A stretch of DNA of 64,000 nucleotides from Gossypium raimondii (taxonomy: Eukaryota; Streptophyta; Magnoliopsida; Malvales; Malvaceae). Below are positions 1 to 11,012 of this stretch, one piece after another. The notes beneath the pieces were generated by a model that searched no databases, was not told where the DNA came from, and saw only the letters and a list, made by a program, of their open reading frames with translations. Each line of letters begins with the position of its first letter. Position 1 is the first letter of the stretch. Made by a program: the position numbers and the translations under genes. The stretch lies in the NCBI RefSeq assembly GCF_025698545.1, contig NC_068569.1, positions 1,302,001 to 1,366,000 on the forward strand, in the 5' to 3' direction.

Positions 1-1275
1 TTCCTCTCTCTCTTCCATATTCCCATACTAAAATAATAGCCATTAAGAAAAAGTTATTTTCTTGACAGCAAAAGTTGTAGTCTGCCCCAACATTAACTCT
101 TTTTTAAAGAGTTTCTTTGATCTTAAGTGCAGATAATCATAAAAAAAAAAACACTTATTTTATAATATAAATCTATGAAAAAATATTTTATAATATAAAT
201 ATTCTTCAAAACTATAATCCGAACTATTTATAAAAGTTAAGTTTAAATTTTGTTATTTGTTTTGTACTATGATACTTAATTTTTATATTTTTGAATTTTG
301 AATTTTTACGCATGATCAAACAATAGTTTTAAATTATGTTTTCTTAAAAATTAATGCAATAAATACATTATTACATGTTAGCTTGTTATCTTTACATTAT
401 TAATAAAAAATCAGTTAAAGGATTTAGCAATTATTATTTGTTATCAAAATTAAAATTTTAAAATTTAAGGACTAAAAAAGACATAAGTGAAAAATTTGAT
501 GCATAATACAAAATTAATAACAGAGTAAGAATTATAAATTTAAAGAATAAAATAAAATATAGAAGAAGTAATAGTAAAATTGGGCAAAGGTTGAAATGTT
601 TAAATTGATGGAACAGTAAGAGAGAGAAAAAAAGAGAGATTAATTTGTTTGTAGGACAAAAGAGATTAGAAAAACGAAAGATGCAAAGAGATGGAGCGGG
701 TCGGAGTTGGGGACTTGGGCACCAGAGGGTTTCAGTTTGACTATCAAATCAAATCATATCTACAACCCTAAACAGGAAGGAACGTCTGCTTTGCTTTCAT
801 TCTCAATGGGACCCTATTCCTTTCCTAAATCCTACATTGCATTTATATCCTAATGCACAGAAATTAATATTAGGAAAGATACTTAAAACAATGGTAAATT
901 AACAAAAGGAGCAGAAGGGGGGCAATTAGGTCGGCTAAAAGTGAAGCAAAGCTTGGACCCACTTCACCAAATGTTACCTACTTCACCAAAGCATATTTAT
1001 CATGAACTTTAAAATCTAGAATATGTATGTTTAACATCTTTAAATTCAAAATAGCACCCTTTTATAATATAAAGCTGGCCACATCATTTATTTTTTATTT
1101 AATGCGAATTTATAAATTTAAGCATCACAATCACGTCATATCAACAAAATTATTAACATCTATAAATCCTATATGTGGAGTGATTCACCATATATTAAAT
1201 TATGCAAACTTTGGTTTTGGTTTTGGTACCAAAGAAACCAAATTTGGGTTTTCAGTTGTTATTGACGTGCAGTGC
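1..1275. other. AT-rich upstream region of the IAA29-type gene
   Basis: No gene recognised. Mostly AT-rich sequence, with a more mixed stretch at about 680-980 that could be promoter. The reading frame of the downstream gene stays open from 1027, but that stretch is AT-rich and unlike any Aux/IAA N-terminus, so it is read as leader or promoter. Confidence 0.5.
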
Positions 1276-2304
1276 ATGGAGCTGCAACTGGGACTCGCTC
1301 TTCCACCTCCTCCTTTAATTCCCATCGAAACCTTCGACCTAAACAGCTATGGTAATTACGAGACTAGAGAGGCTTTGGGTTCCAATGCTTTGAGTTGGCC
1401 TCTGCTAAAACTAGGACCAGCTGACAATGACATTAACAACATCCACCACCACAACAGCAGCAGCAGTAGCTCTCGCGGCGGCGGAGCTGGCTGCAAAAAT
1501 CGCAGCTTTGATGAAGCACCATTCTTCGATGAGAAGAGAAATGTTCCCAAAACGCTGCATCTTTTGCTTTGGACTAACCAACCAAATGATGAAGACGACG
1601 ACCCTAGCAATGTCCTCCACGAAAATTCTTCTTCTGCCATTTTCAAGTCCTTCACTTTCTCCCTTTCTTTGTTTCTGTGTTCGGATTTTTGTCATTCATG
1701 GGGTATTTGTGTATATATATGAAATCATTTGGTTTAATATATAGGAATGGTGGAGAGGGTTTAGTGGGGTGGCCGCCGGTGAAAACCTGGAGGAAGAAGG
1801 TACATCACCAAATTCCCAACGGCGGAGCTGAAAACAATCGCTTGCTGGCGGTAGAGAATGGCATTGGTGGTAGGGCTTCAAAATCCACGTACGTGAAAGT
1901 AAAAATGGAAGGAGTTCCAATTGCTAGGAAAATTGACCTTAGCGTCCACCATTCCTTTGAAGGGCTTACGAACACCTTGATGAGAATGTTCGGCATATGT
2001 AAGTAAATTCAAAACATTAATTAAGTTCAATAGCAAAGGAAAACATGAACCAACTGTTATATTTTTTTTCCCATCTTATTTTGAGAACAGCCGATGGCAA
2101 TCGAAAGATCTTTAAACTCACATATCAAGACAGAGAAGGAGACTGGTTACTTGCAGAAGATGTTCCATGGAGGTACCTGTTTTTCTTCTTTCTTTTCCTA
2201 ACCTTATGTTTGTTTAGATAGAAAGTGATGGAACCAAACTTGGTTATTACAGGACCTTCATTCGTTCCTTGAAATGCCTGAAATTAATAAGAAGCAGAGG
2301 CTAG
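1276..2304 (+). CDS. IAA29: Aux/IAA transcriptional repressor, IAA29 type
   Basis: A nuclear auxin-response repressor that binds ARF factors and is degraded through TIR1/AFB with auxin. Four exons are proposed: 1276-about 1646, 1745-1998, 2091-2172 and 2253-2304, giving about 252 residues. Domain I is at the N-terminus (MELQLGLAL, an LxLxL/EAR-type motif). The degron core VGWPPV lies just after the first intron. Domain III starts at YVKVKMEGVPIARKIDL, and domain IV contains GDWLLAEDVPW. The segment QPNDEDDDP before domain II matches the acidic stretch typical of IAA29 rather than short canonical Aux/IAAs. The last three exons join cleanly (GTAAGT donor at 1999, CAG acceptors). The first donor is the weak point: frame-compatible GT sites exist at 1647, 1671 and 1677, and none is a strong consensus. 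The start is the ATG giving the conserved MEL. Poly-Ser and Gly-rich runs interrupt the linker after domain I. Confidence 0.88.
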
Positions 2305-4127
2305 GGAGTGTCTTTATCATCATGTTTTCATCATGAACAATCCTGGACGTGGCCATTTTTTTTTTAGTTTGCTTGAATTTAGAATCAGTCTATGAAATAT
2401 ATAGTAATTTAACTCTTTTTTAATCTTAAACAACAATCAAGTAAAGTCTATGAATCAGCTTGAGCCGCCTTTTTTTGTTTAAAAGTTCAAGCACTTGATT
2501 GACCACCATGGTTAGTCAGGCTACTATTTAAGAGCAATAAGCTTTGAACGCTCTGCTTCAGTTATTATTCTCTCTCATTTCCTTTCTAACTAATGCTACA
2601 ATGGAGTGGTAACTTTGGGATATTAGTATTTGATTAAAATCTTCTAGTGGATTTAGTATATGTCTTTTGATTTGATTTTTTTTAAATTTTAAAATTTTGT
2701 CTTGACAATACTAAGTTTTGTTATTCTCTAAATTTGATATGGTAAACATACCATCACATGTGTCATATTAGCCTATCATTTTCAAATATCATTCACAAAA
2801 CAATCTAGTTAGGAATGATCTAATTGGAGAACATGGATTAAATCTACAACTTTACTTATAATATAAGACTAAAACAAAATTTAACTACTATTGTTTAGGT
2901 CAAGATTGAAATTTCAAATTTTAAAAGCAAAAAAAATTAAAATTGACTAATTCGAAAAGTATAGAAGATAAAATTAATCAAATTAAAGTATAAAACTAAA
3001 TTCATAACTTACTTAGATTACAGGGACTAATAACAGAACATGAACCTTTCTGGGCTTTTCAAAAGGGCAAAAATGAGGGATATCCAAGTTACAGAGTCTG
3101 GGCTACTAAATGTGCCCTGCTAAGTTTTGTTTAGCATTATTTTTTAAAAGTATTTTTGAAGTCAAAAGCATTTTTGAATAAATAATTTTGGGAGTTATAT
3201 TAACTTTTACATTTAGGAAAAGTATTTTGAGGTTAAATAATATTTTTAACTTTTATTTATAATTTAAAGTATTTTATGTAATACTTATATTAGATATAAA
3301 ACATTTTATTGAAATTTATTTCAAATATATAAATTACATATTTGAATTTGTAATGTTTATATTTTAATATTTAAAATATAATTTATATATTTCAATTAAA
3401 TTTTACAAATAAGTAATATTAATTGCTTAAAATATTTAAATTTTTATTTTATATGTCAAAATATTAATAATGAGTAATAATAAATTGTTTTGATAGTTTT
3501 ATTGAAATAATAATGAACTTAAACATTATTTAAACGGATTTTTATATTTTATTACAGAATGTCTAAAATGAACATTTATTTTTAAAAGCACTTTTTAACA
3601 GTAATACATAAGGCTAGTTTACTATTAAGGTTGAAAAGTGTTTTAGAAAATTGTTGTGAAATTTTTTTAAAAGAGTATTTTTGAAAAGTTTGATAGTATT
3701 TACTATTGCTCTTAAAAAGTACTTTTGAGAAAATAAAATAACAATTTTAAACATGATGTAAGTAAAAACTTATTGAGGAATTAAAAGGTAATTTAATTGA
3801 AAAGCACTTTTCCAAAAGCAAGTTAAAATTTTGACTTTTTTATTAAGTTAAAATAACAGTTTAAAAATAAAATTTAGTTTGAAAAGCTATCTATTTACTA
3901 AATTTTTTTTATTTAAAATCATAATTTAGACCTCAATAACAAACCTATCTTAAACACTTATATCTTAAATCCACCTCACTTACTTCACTTACTTTTCAAA
4001 AGGTAACTAAACCAGAGTCATGAGTCATCACTGTTTATCTCATAAATGATGGCACTGGCAGCCTATCTTTGTGATTTGCAAAAAGATTTTCTTTTATTTG
4101 AAATCTCGGTTAATATTTGACTATTCG
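2305..4127. other. AT-rich intergenic region between IAA29 and the MULE
   Basis: No coding region is visible. The first few hundred bases probably include the 3' UTR of the IAA29-type gene. From about 3130 to 3845 a repeat rich in a near-palindromic motif is present (separate entry). The rest is AT-rich and featureless. Confidence 0.5.
3130..3845. repeat. Repeat with recurrent AAAAGYRCTTTT-like near-palindromes
   Basis: Variants of AAAAGCACTTTT recur near 3140, 3160, 3585, 3630, 3670, 3712 and 3800, in both outer parts of the segment. The ends look like inverted versions of one another (AAAAGCATTTTTGAA near the left, GAAAAGCACTTTTCCAAAAGC near the right). This resembles a decayed non-autonomous DNA element, but no target duplication was found, so the class is open. 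Confidence 0.35.
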
Positions 4128-4290
4128 GATTATTTTATCAATAAAGGCCCATTTCTAATTTTATTTACGAAAATAGGCTAATTTTTTTCATTATTTACCG
4201 GAAAGGGTCGAAAAATACAAAACGCGTCCAAATAAGAGCGTTTTTAGGTGAAATTTTAGCAAATCGTATCCCTGGGAGAGCGATTTGCTC
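4128..4290 (+). repeat. Left terminal inverted repeat of the MULE
   Basis: The outer 60 bases pair with the right end at about 10800-10873 in reverse complement, with scattered mismatches. The inner part (about 4220-4290, containing GCGTTTTTAGGTGAAATTTT) pairs with about 10690-10770. Long inverted repeats of this kind are the hallmark of Mutator superfamily ends. Confidence 0.75.
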
Positions 4291-4380
4291 CGTGTTTTTC
4301 TAAAGTTAGGGTTTTTTGCATGTTTAGTCCCCAAGGTTTTTTAATTTAGGGTCTTTAGGGTTTAAGGTCTTGTTAAAATA

Positions 4381-4420
4381 GTTTAGGGTTAGGGTTACGG
4401 TTAGGGTTAGGGTTAGGGTT
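4381..4420 (+). repeat. Short telomere-like TTAGGG tract
   Basis: About six consecutive TTAGGG-type units with one variant (TTACGG). Degenerate TTTAGGGTTT-like units flank it from about 4320 to 4625. Most plant telomeres are TTTAGGG; here the perfect core is the six-base form. It lies inside the MULE, so it is better explained as element sequence or local slippage than as a former chromosome end. Confidence 0.7.
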
Positions 4421-4685
4421 TTGTTAAAATAATTTGAGTTTAGGGTATAGGGTTTAAGAATTTTAAAAAATAAATTAGGGTTTGGAGTTTTTTTAAAAAT
4501 TAATTAAGTTAGGTTTTATGGGTTTTAAATAAATTAATTAAATTAGGGTTTAGAGTTTTTTTAAAAATTAATTAAATTAGGGTTTATTTTTAAAAAAGTA
4601 ATTTTGTGTTTAGGTTTAGGGTTTAGGGAAAATTATTTTGACAATAAGGATTTTGTTTTTTTTCTAAAGTAGTTTCAAAAAAATT

Positions 4686-5052
4686 AATTTTGAGAAGACA
4701 GTTCTGAAAAAATGGTGTCAAAAACGCTTTAAGCAAGATGCACTGTCAGCAAAAATATTGAAAAAAGCTCTCATATGGACGCTCTTTTTTTACATTAGTT
4801 CTTGGAAATAATTTTGAGAAGACGGTTTTGAACAAATGGTGTCAAAAATGCTTCAAGCAAGATGTACTGTCAGCAAAAATACTGAAAAAAAGCTCTCACG
4901 TGGCACTCTTTTTATACAGTAGTTCTTGAAAAATAATTTTCAGAAGATGGTTCTGAACAAATGGCGTCAAAAACGCTTCAAGCAGGATGCACTGTTAGCA
5001 AAATTGATGAAAAAAGCTCCCACGTGGACGCTCTTTTTCTACAGTAGTTCTG
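4686..5052 (+). repeat. Three tandem copies of a unit of about 124 bp in the MULE 5' region
   Basis: Units start near 4686, 4810 and 4936, each beginning with AATTTTGAGAAGA-like sequence. Each contains AAATGGTGTCAAAAA, a CACTGTCAGCAAAA-like segment, AAAAAAGCTC and a GGACGCTCTTTTT-like segment ending in CAGTAGTTCT. Copies differ by scattered substitutions and small indels. They sit directly upstream of the transposase start, where MULEs carry promoter or transposase-binding repeats. Confidence 0.8.
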
Positions 5053-5149
5053 GTTTGGCCTTAGGCTATAAATGAGCAAAATTTCATTATCAGGTTGTAT
5101 AAGTTACAACAAGAAAAATTAGAAAGGCTAAACAGAATAGAAATTGAAG

Positions 5150-7920
5150 ATGAGTGAACGTATTAGTGTTGTTATTTACTATGATGGTAAGGTCTGTGAC
5201 ACCGAGAACGGCGTTGTTTTTTTATCGGAGAACACAGCGCGACTGGTTTTTAACTAGAACATAGATTTGATAGAACTTCGTAAAAGAATTAGGCGTAAAA
5301 TCTTCGAAACGATGCCAATGAGAGTTTCATCTATTAAGTATCGTTTTGTGCTTCGATTGATCCCGTGACATATGACTCATTTGATATAAAAGGTAGTCAT
5401 AACTTAGAGGCAATGGTGCATACTCATCTCACTAGTGGACATTTGCGACTTCAGCATCTACTGCTGTTTGAGAGGCATACACGACCTCTACCCGACACTC
5501 CGTTAGTGGGAGGTAGAACACAGAAGCACCAGTGTTTGGTGGAAATATGAAATACACAACTCCTGCACGACACTCGGTTAGTGGATGAGACATGCACATC
5601 ATTGGGTCGATGTTCGATGTTGGAAATACATATTGGGAAATGACGTCAACTTCTAGTGGTTGGCGATCTACATCTGATTGGGGACGTTACGAAATGTCCA
5701 CAAGAAGGGATGATGTACTCTCTACGACATCCACCGGCGATAGGACCTCGTACGTTGCAGATAATGATGGGTCGGATGATGAGTCCAATGTGGATCCACC
5801 TCAAGAGCTCAGACCCAATGGTCTAGAAGTTGCATTATTTTCTAAACTGAAACCTGTTCCAATCGAACCTGAAGATGTTGAAGGGGGTTCAGATGAAGAA
5901 GAAAAAGATTCGCGATTCAAGGCGTACCGTCTCCAACCCACATGCATAATGTCGATCTATCGACAGATAATGCATTGGAGTTTCCAAATTTATCACACAA
6001 AATGTGTGACCGTACAAGTTCGTAATTGAATTCGGGTGAATTGAAAGTTGGTAAAGAGTTTTCCAGTAATGATAGTTTTCTTGATGCATTGAAACAACAT
6101 AGCATCATGAACGGGGTTAACAACAACATGGTTAAATCCAAATCCGAGAAGTTTGAGACTAAGTGTGCAGTGCAAGATGGTACATGTTCATGGAAAATCA
6201 TGGTTTCGGTTAAGAAAAAGATAGGCTTGTGGGAGATGAAAAAGTACAAAGGTCTACATATCTATATTGTCGGTACAGTATCACTACGTGTTTAGGGTTT
6301 TTGAATAATACTATTATTATTTAATGTTGCATTACTTAACGTACTTTGTTGACAGGTGTTTCACAAGATCATCCTAAGATAGATTCAAATATGATAGCTA
6401 CCTTAATACTACCGACGGTGAAGGCGAATCCCAAGACTTCTGTATTGGTCTTAATTGCCAATATTCGTAGCCAATTGAGGTAAACGCCCTCTTACCACAA
6501 GGTTTGGATAGCTAAGCAAAATGCATTAGAAAATATGCATTGTGGGTGGGATGCCATATAATGAGGTATGACAGTGGTGTCAGGTGCTGAAGAGGTAAGT
6601 CCTAGGTTGTATAACAATGATCGATTGCTTTGTGGATGCCAAGTGTTCAAGCGTCTGTTCTGGAGCTTTAAGTCATGTCGATATGCATTTGTGTACTGTA
6701 AGCCATTGGTACAAATTGATGGTACATTTATATATGGTAGATATACCCATCGGCTATTGCTAGTTGTGGCACATGATAGCGGTGGGAGAATCCTTTTAAT
6801 TGCGTTTGCAATAACACCAGGGGAGTCAGGTGATGGCGTGATTTCTTCTTTCTAGGTTAAGGAGGCATGTCTGCCCCCAACCTGATATCTGCATTATATT
6901 GGATCGGGGCACTGGAATACTAGTCGTAATTGAGCGACAGGGAAGCCTATAGGATCGCACACACCATTGGTATTGTCTAAGGTACGTTGCGTCCAACTAC
7001 TACAAGCAATATCGGTCTACCACTGAACGACGACAAGTGACCAACATGGGTATTTAATCTCTATTAATATAATTTCATTTATAATATTCAATTTATTCTG
7101 AATGGAAGAGTGATATGTAATTTTCACGTGTTGGTGATTTTGTGTCCAGTTAACGAACAATGCGTAGACTACCTCTATAACATATCCTCGAACAGTGGGT
7201 ACAAGCATACGACGGCGGCCTACGATATGGTCATATGACCTCAAACCTGGCTGAATGCATAAATTCTGTTCTAAAAGGAACGCGTTATTTGTCGATAACC
7301 TCGGTTGTGTGAGAGACATATTTTCGTTAGTGACACTATTTCCAAAGCGAGCAGTGAGTTATAAAAGCCAAATACAGTGAGGCCATGTATGGTACCAAAA
7401 TGTATTGCAAGAAATTAATAAGATGAAAGCGCGGGCCAACACCAAGCACACAGTGTGTCACGATCGCGACAACCAATGGTTTCGTGTGACGGAGTTTGAC
7501 AAACCGAACCAAGGTATTACTGGCGGGCAATATCGTGTATACTTGAGAAATAGTACTTGCGACTATGGGATGTTTGACGCATTTCATTATCCATGCGCTC
7601 ATGCAATTGCAGCTTGTCAAAATCTTCGTTTGGATCCTATGAGATATGTCGACGAAGTGTAGAAAATAGAATACATGTACAATGTGTGGAGACACGTATT
7701 CCCATCGGTCCCAGATGAACGTAAGTGGTTGTTTGTATCGCTTGCTCCGTTTAAGTTGTTACCAGATAGAAAATTACGTCGCAAACTAATAGGTCGACCT
7801 TCCACGAGTAGAATACGTAATAATATGGATATTCGGGAAAGAACGAACCAACAGAAATTGTGCGGATGGTGTAAAAACTTAGGTCATACAATTCGATCAT
7901 GTCTACATCGAAATAGTTGA
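5150..7920 (+). pseudogene. MURA-type Mutator transposase relic
   Basis: Encodes a broken MuDR/MURA transposase of a plain DNA transposon. The start is the ATG at 5150 (MSERISVVIYYDG). An in-frame TAG appears within about 40 codons, and further stops and frame changes divide the gene. In order, the pieces show an acidic linker (about 5760-5930), a MuDR N-terminal domain (LKVGKEFSSNDSFLDALKQH, about 6040-6290), the catalytic-region signature (VQIDGTFIYGRYTHRLLL, about 6705-6770), a SWIM zinc-finger segment (CDYGMFDAFHYPCAHAIAAC, about 7558-7620), and a C-terminal zinc knuckle (CGWCKNLGHTIRSC, about 7860-7905). Domain order is that of complete plant MURA proteins, so this is a formerly full-length gene. 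Only relics of the DDE region between 6850 and 7400 are readable. Confidence 0.85.
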
Positions 7921-8163
7921 TAATTGTTGTAATGAAACTATGTTGCATTATTTCTATTGTATTATTCAAAAGAACTTATATTTTATTAAAAATATAAAAA
8001 TAATTTACTATTAAATGAAACAATATAAAAATAGTTTGTACAAATATATTAAAACAATTTATATTAAAATAATATTAAAATAATTTACTATAAAATATTA
8101 AAAATAACTTTTATTTTTCAAATAAAACAATATAAAAACAGTTTGTACAAATATATTAAAAAA

Positions 8164-10321
8164 TCAATGTATATGCCAGTCGGAATCAATACCACATAGG
8201 GGTGGTCGAAGGTTACGCGCTGAATTCCTCCTTGGTTCAGGTTTCGGCCGGGGTTGTGGTTGTTCCAGTAGGGGTTGTGGTTGTGAGTGTTGGGAGGATG
8301 ACCCAACTTGATAGAATAAATAATGCGGAGGTGTTTGCATCACCCACAGCGGAGGTGTTTGAATCTCATAAGGTAATGGGGATTGGTAATGAGATGAGCT
8401 CCCCGACGGTACCTTGTGCGATCCCTCCTGCGACGATGGCCTACATATCGTCAGTTGAGTGGGAGTCATCAAGAAAAAAGATGCACCGGGCCATACATTC
8501 CAACCTGGTATAGGACTGAGAAAAGGAAACATATAAGGGTTAGGATACATATAAGGGCTAGGATACGCACCTAGCATAATCTAAAGAGGTTGTGGTGTGG
8601 GTGTCGTCGGTTGAGGCGTTAGGCCCGGTATATGTGTGGGCGCTATTGATGGGCCCGTGCCATCATCCATTCTCTTTAGATTTAAAGGGCCCCGTCATTC
8701 TCTTTCGACATGAATTTACCATGCCTTTGCTCTTTCGACAGCAAATATGGCTTGTCATATATCCTAAACTATGACATGTATTCTAGCGCATACGCTAACT
8801 CTGGAACGTTGATCGGTTCGCGAGTAGGTATATAATCATATTGATTTTCTGAAATTTCAATATATTCCGAGAAGAATACCGACCAATTCGTATTCGATTG
8901 CTGTAAGTCGATTTTGTACTTATCATCGAGTACCTTAAGTGCCACAGAAATCGATTGTCGGAATCCAAATTGCCGCAACACTCTCCGTCTGGTGCATCTC
9001 GACAGTAGCATAGTTGACCAATGGGACCTTAACATGCCAAATGTTCGGATTTTGAAAGAATTCATCTAGAATTACTGCTCGAATTATCAGATCCTCGTAT
9101 GGTGTCTATTGAAACTATATGAACGTGATAAAAATATTAGTTATATACATAATACTAAATACTAAATACTAAATACTAAATATGAAACGACTATTTTATG
9201 TATATATATTATTTAATACTTACTTGCGCTTCCGACCGTTGGTCTAATAGAAGTCGTATATCTTCAAGAACGGTAGGTATTCCAACATAACTCGCCGAAT
9301 GGTTCCACCTAATTAAATAAATTTTTAGCATACAATTATATTTTAAATTTATGTAATAATTGTAAATCTAATATAATTTTACCTCGTTATGAGTGGGAAT
9401 ATATATGGGTGGTTCACTTGAGGATGTAAAATGGAAAGCAAAACTGAACATATGATTGTAGTAGAGGTGCTCATAGGCAGGGCGGTCCGTCGGGAAATAT
9501 GGGAGGATTCGGGTAAAAATATAGGCCCGAAATATGGGTTTGGCTCGGGCAGCAGTTTTTTGGCTCAGGACCGGTCCGGCCCGGCTCGAATATATAATAA
9601 ATATATATTTTTTATTTTTTTAATTTTAAAATACATTTTAATTTTTTTATTTTTAAAATAAAATTTTGGTGTTTGTTAAAAAAATGGGCTGGGCTCGGGC
9701 TTAGGAATTTTTTCCCTGGCCAGGCCTGGACAAAATTTCAAGCCCATATTTCAGGCCGAGCCCGGGCCTAGGACGCGAGCCGAAATTTTTTTCTAGGCCC
9801 GACCCGAACCCGGCCCATGAGCACCTCTAGATTGTAGTAGTGATAGAAACCTCCGATTTTGGCTTTATTTGGTGGTGTCGCCCCGCACATCTCCCGGTAC
9901 AATGTTGCCAACACGGCAGATCCCCAACTAAATTCGTCAGCTGCTTTAAAATCAACGAGTTTCAGCAGCCACCTCAGATGTACGAGGTTTTGTAACCAAC
10001 CCATCTCGATCCGACTTCCCTAAATATTATCCGGAATCGCATCGAAAAGATCGTAGCATACGGCTCCCCAATCAACAAATTGAACGGACCCGATGAATGC
10101 GAACCCATCCACCGGCAATCCCAATTGTAACTACACGTCATCCAAAGTGATGGTACACTCTTCGCATGGAAGATGGAACGTGTGCATCTTGGGTCTCCAC
10201 CTCTCCATTAACGCGCTGATGAGTTTCAGGTCCAACTTGCACCCCCACCTATAGTGGTCACGTGCCAAAAACCCGCTTCCCTCAAGTAATTTTCTATCAA
10301 CAGTGATGGATATAACATTGT
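8164..10321 (-). pseudogene. Plant mobile domain (PMD) gene relic inside the MULE
   Basis: On the minus strand, pieces of a PMD protein of the kind often annotated 'serine/threonine-protein phosphatase 7 long form homolog' can be read. The N-terminal part lies near 10321-10000 ([10 protein letters not shown], then [19 protein letters not shown] and LQLGLPVDG). Next comes a segment at 10004-9840 (MGWLQNLVHLRWLLKLVDFK...ATLYREMCG). The C-terminal Pro/Gln-rich tail is at 8577-8164. Several stops and frame changes break it, and a MITE at 9462-9829 interrupts it after YHYYN. PMD genes occur both as host genes (MAIN/MAIL type) and as MULE or retroelement cargo; position inside the inverted repeats supports cargo here. 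Confidence 0.8.
9462..9829. mobile_element. Non-autonomous hAT-type MITE (368 bp)
   Basis: Terminal inverted repeats are TAGAGGTGCTCAT at the left and ATGAGCACCTCTA at the right. A perfect 8-bp target duplication, GATTGTAG, flanks it at 9454-9461 and 9830-9837, which is diagnostic of hAT elements. The interior is GC-richer near the ends (GGCCCGG-type segments) with an AT-rich centre and no transposase. It is inserted in the PMD pseudogene of the MULE, so it is younger than the MULE insertion or arrived while the MULE was elsewhere. Confidence 0.9.
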
Positions 10322-11012
10322 AACACCCAATCTACAGACTGTTATAAAAAAATATAAAATAAAAATTAATTAAAATTACATAATAAAAAATATTAATTAA
10401 TATTCAAAAATTAAAATTAACCCGACCATTGCTAACACATTTTTTAAATTATAAAAAAATACTAATTTAGAAAAAAAATTAAAGGAAATAATTAATTAAA
10501 AAGAGCTTTGAGAAATTTAGGGAGAAATTTGAGAGCTTTTTTTGCTAAATTTGGAAGAAATATTGAGTGAAAAAATAGGAGGGGGTTTTATAGTGTATTT
10601 TTTTACCGTTAGATCCCCAACGGTCAATAATTGAAATAGTCGTTGAGGAAAAAATACATGGAGCAAATCGCATCCCGGGGGAGCAATTTTACCACGTCAG
10701 CAAAAGCGCTTCTATGTCATCGCTCCCCCAGAGACGTGATTTGTTAAAATTTCACCCAAAAACACTTCTACGTGGACACATTTTATATTGTTCGACACTT
10801 TCTAGTAAATAATAGAAAAAATTGATTCATTTCCATAAATAAAGTTAGAAATGACTATTGATAAAATAGTCCGCTATTCGCCTATGCGAGATACAATTCA
10901 TTTTTTATTAAAGATTTACATGTAATAAATATGACGGCCATTACCTGTAGCTATTGATGTGAATTTTTTTTTACATCACTATTTGGGCTTTTAGCGATGG
11001 CAGACGGTGTGG

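Larger units (their letters stand above)
4128..10873. mobile_element. Decayed Mutator-like element (MULE) with transposase and plant-mobile-domain genes
   Basis: The ends form long inverted repeats: the left end reads GATTATTTTATCAATAA and the right end, reversed, reads GGACTATTTTATCAATAG. Similarity continues inward for over 150 bp, including matched segments containing GGTGAAATTTTA. CTATTCG abuts both ends (4121-4127 and 10874-10880) and may be part of the target duplication; Mutator duplications are usually 9 bp and a full match is not seen. Inside are a MURA transposase relic on + and a plant-mobile-domain (PMD) gene relic on -, converging at about 8 kb. PMD genes inside MULEs are known in plants. 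Both genes carry multiple disabling changes, so the element should not be autonomous. A later hAT-type MITE is inserted in the PMD gene. Confidence 0.85.
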
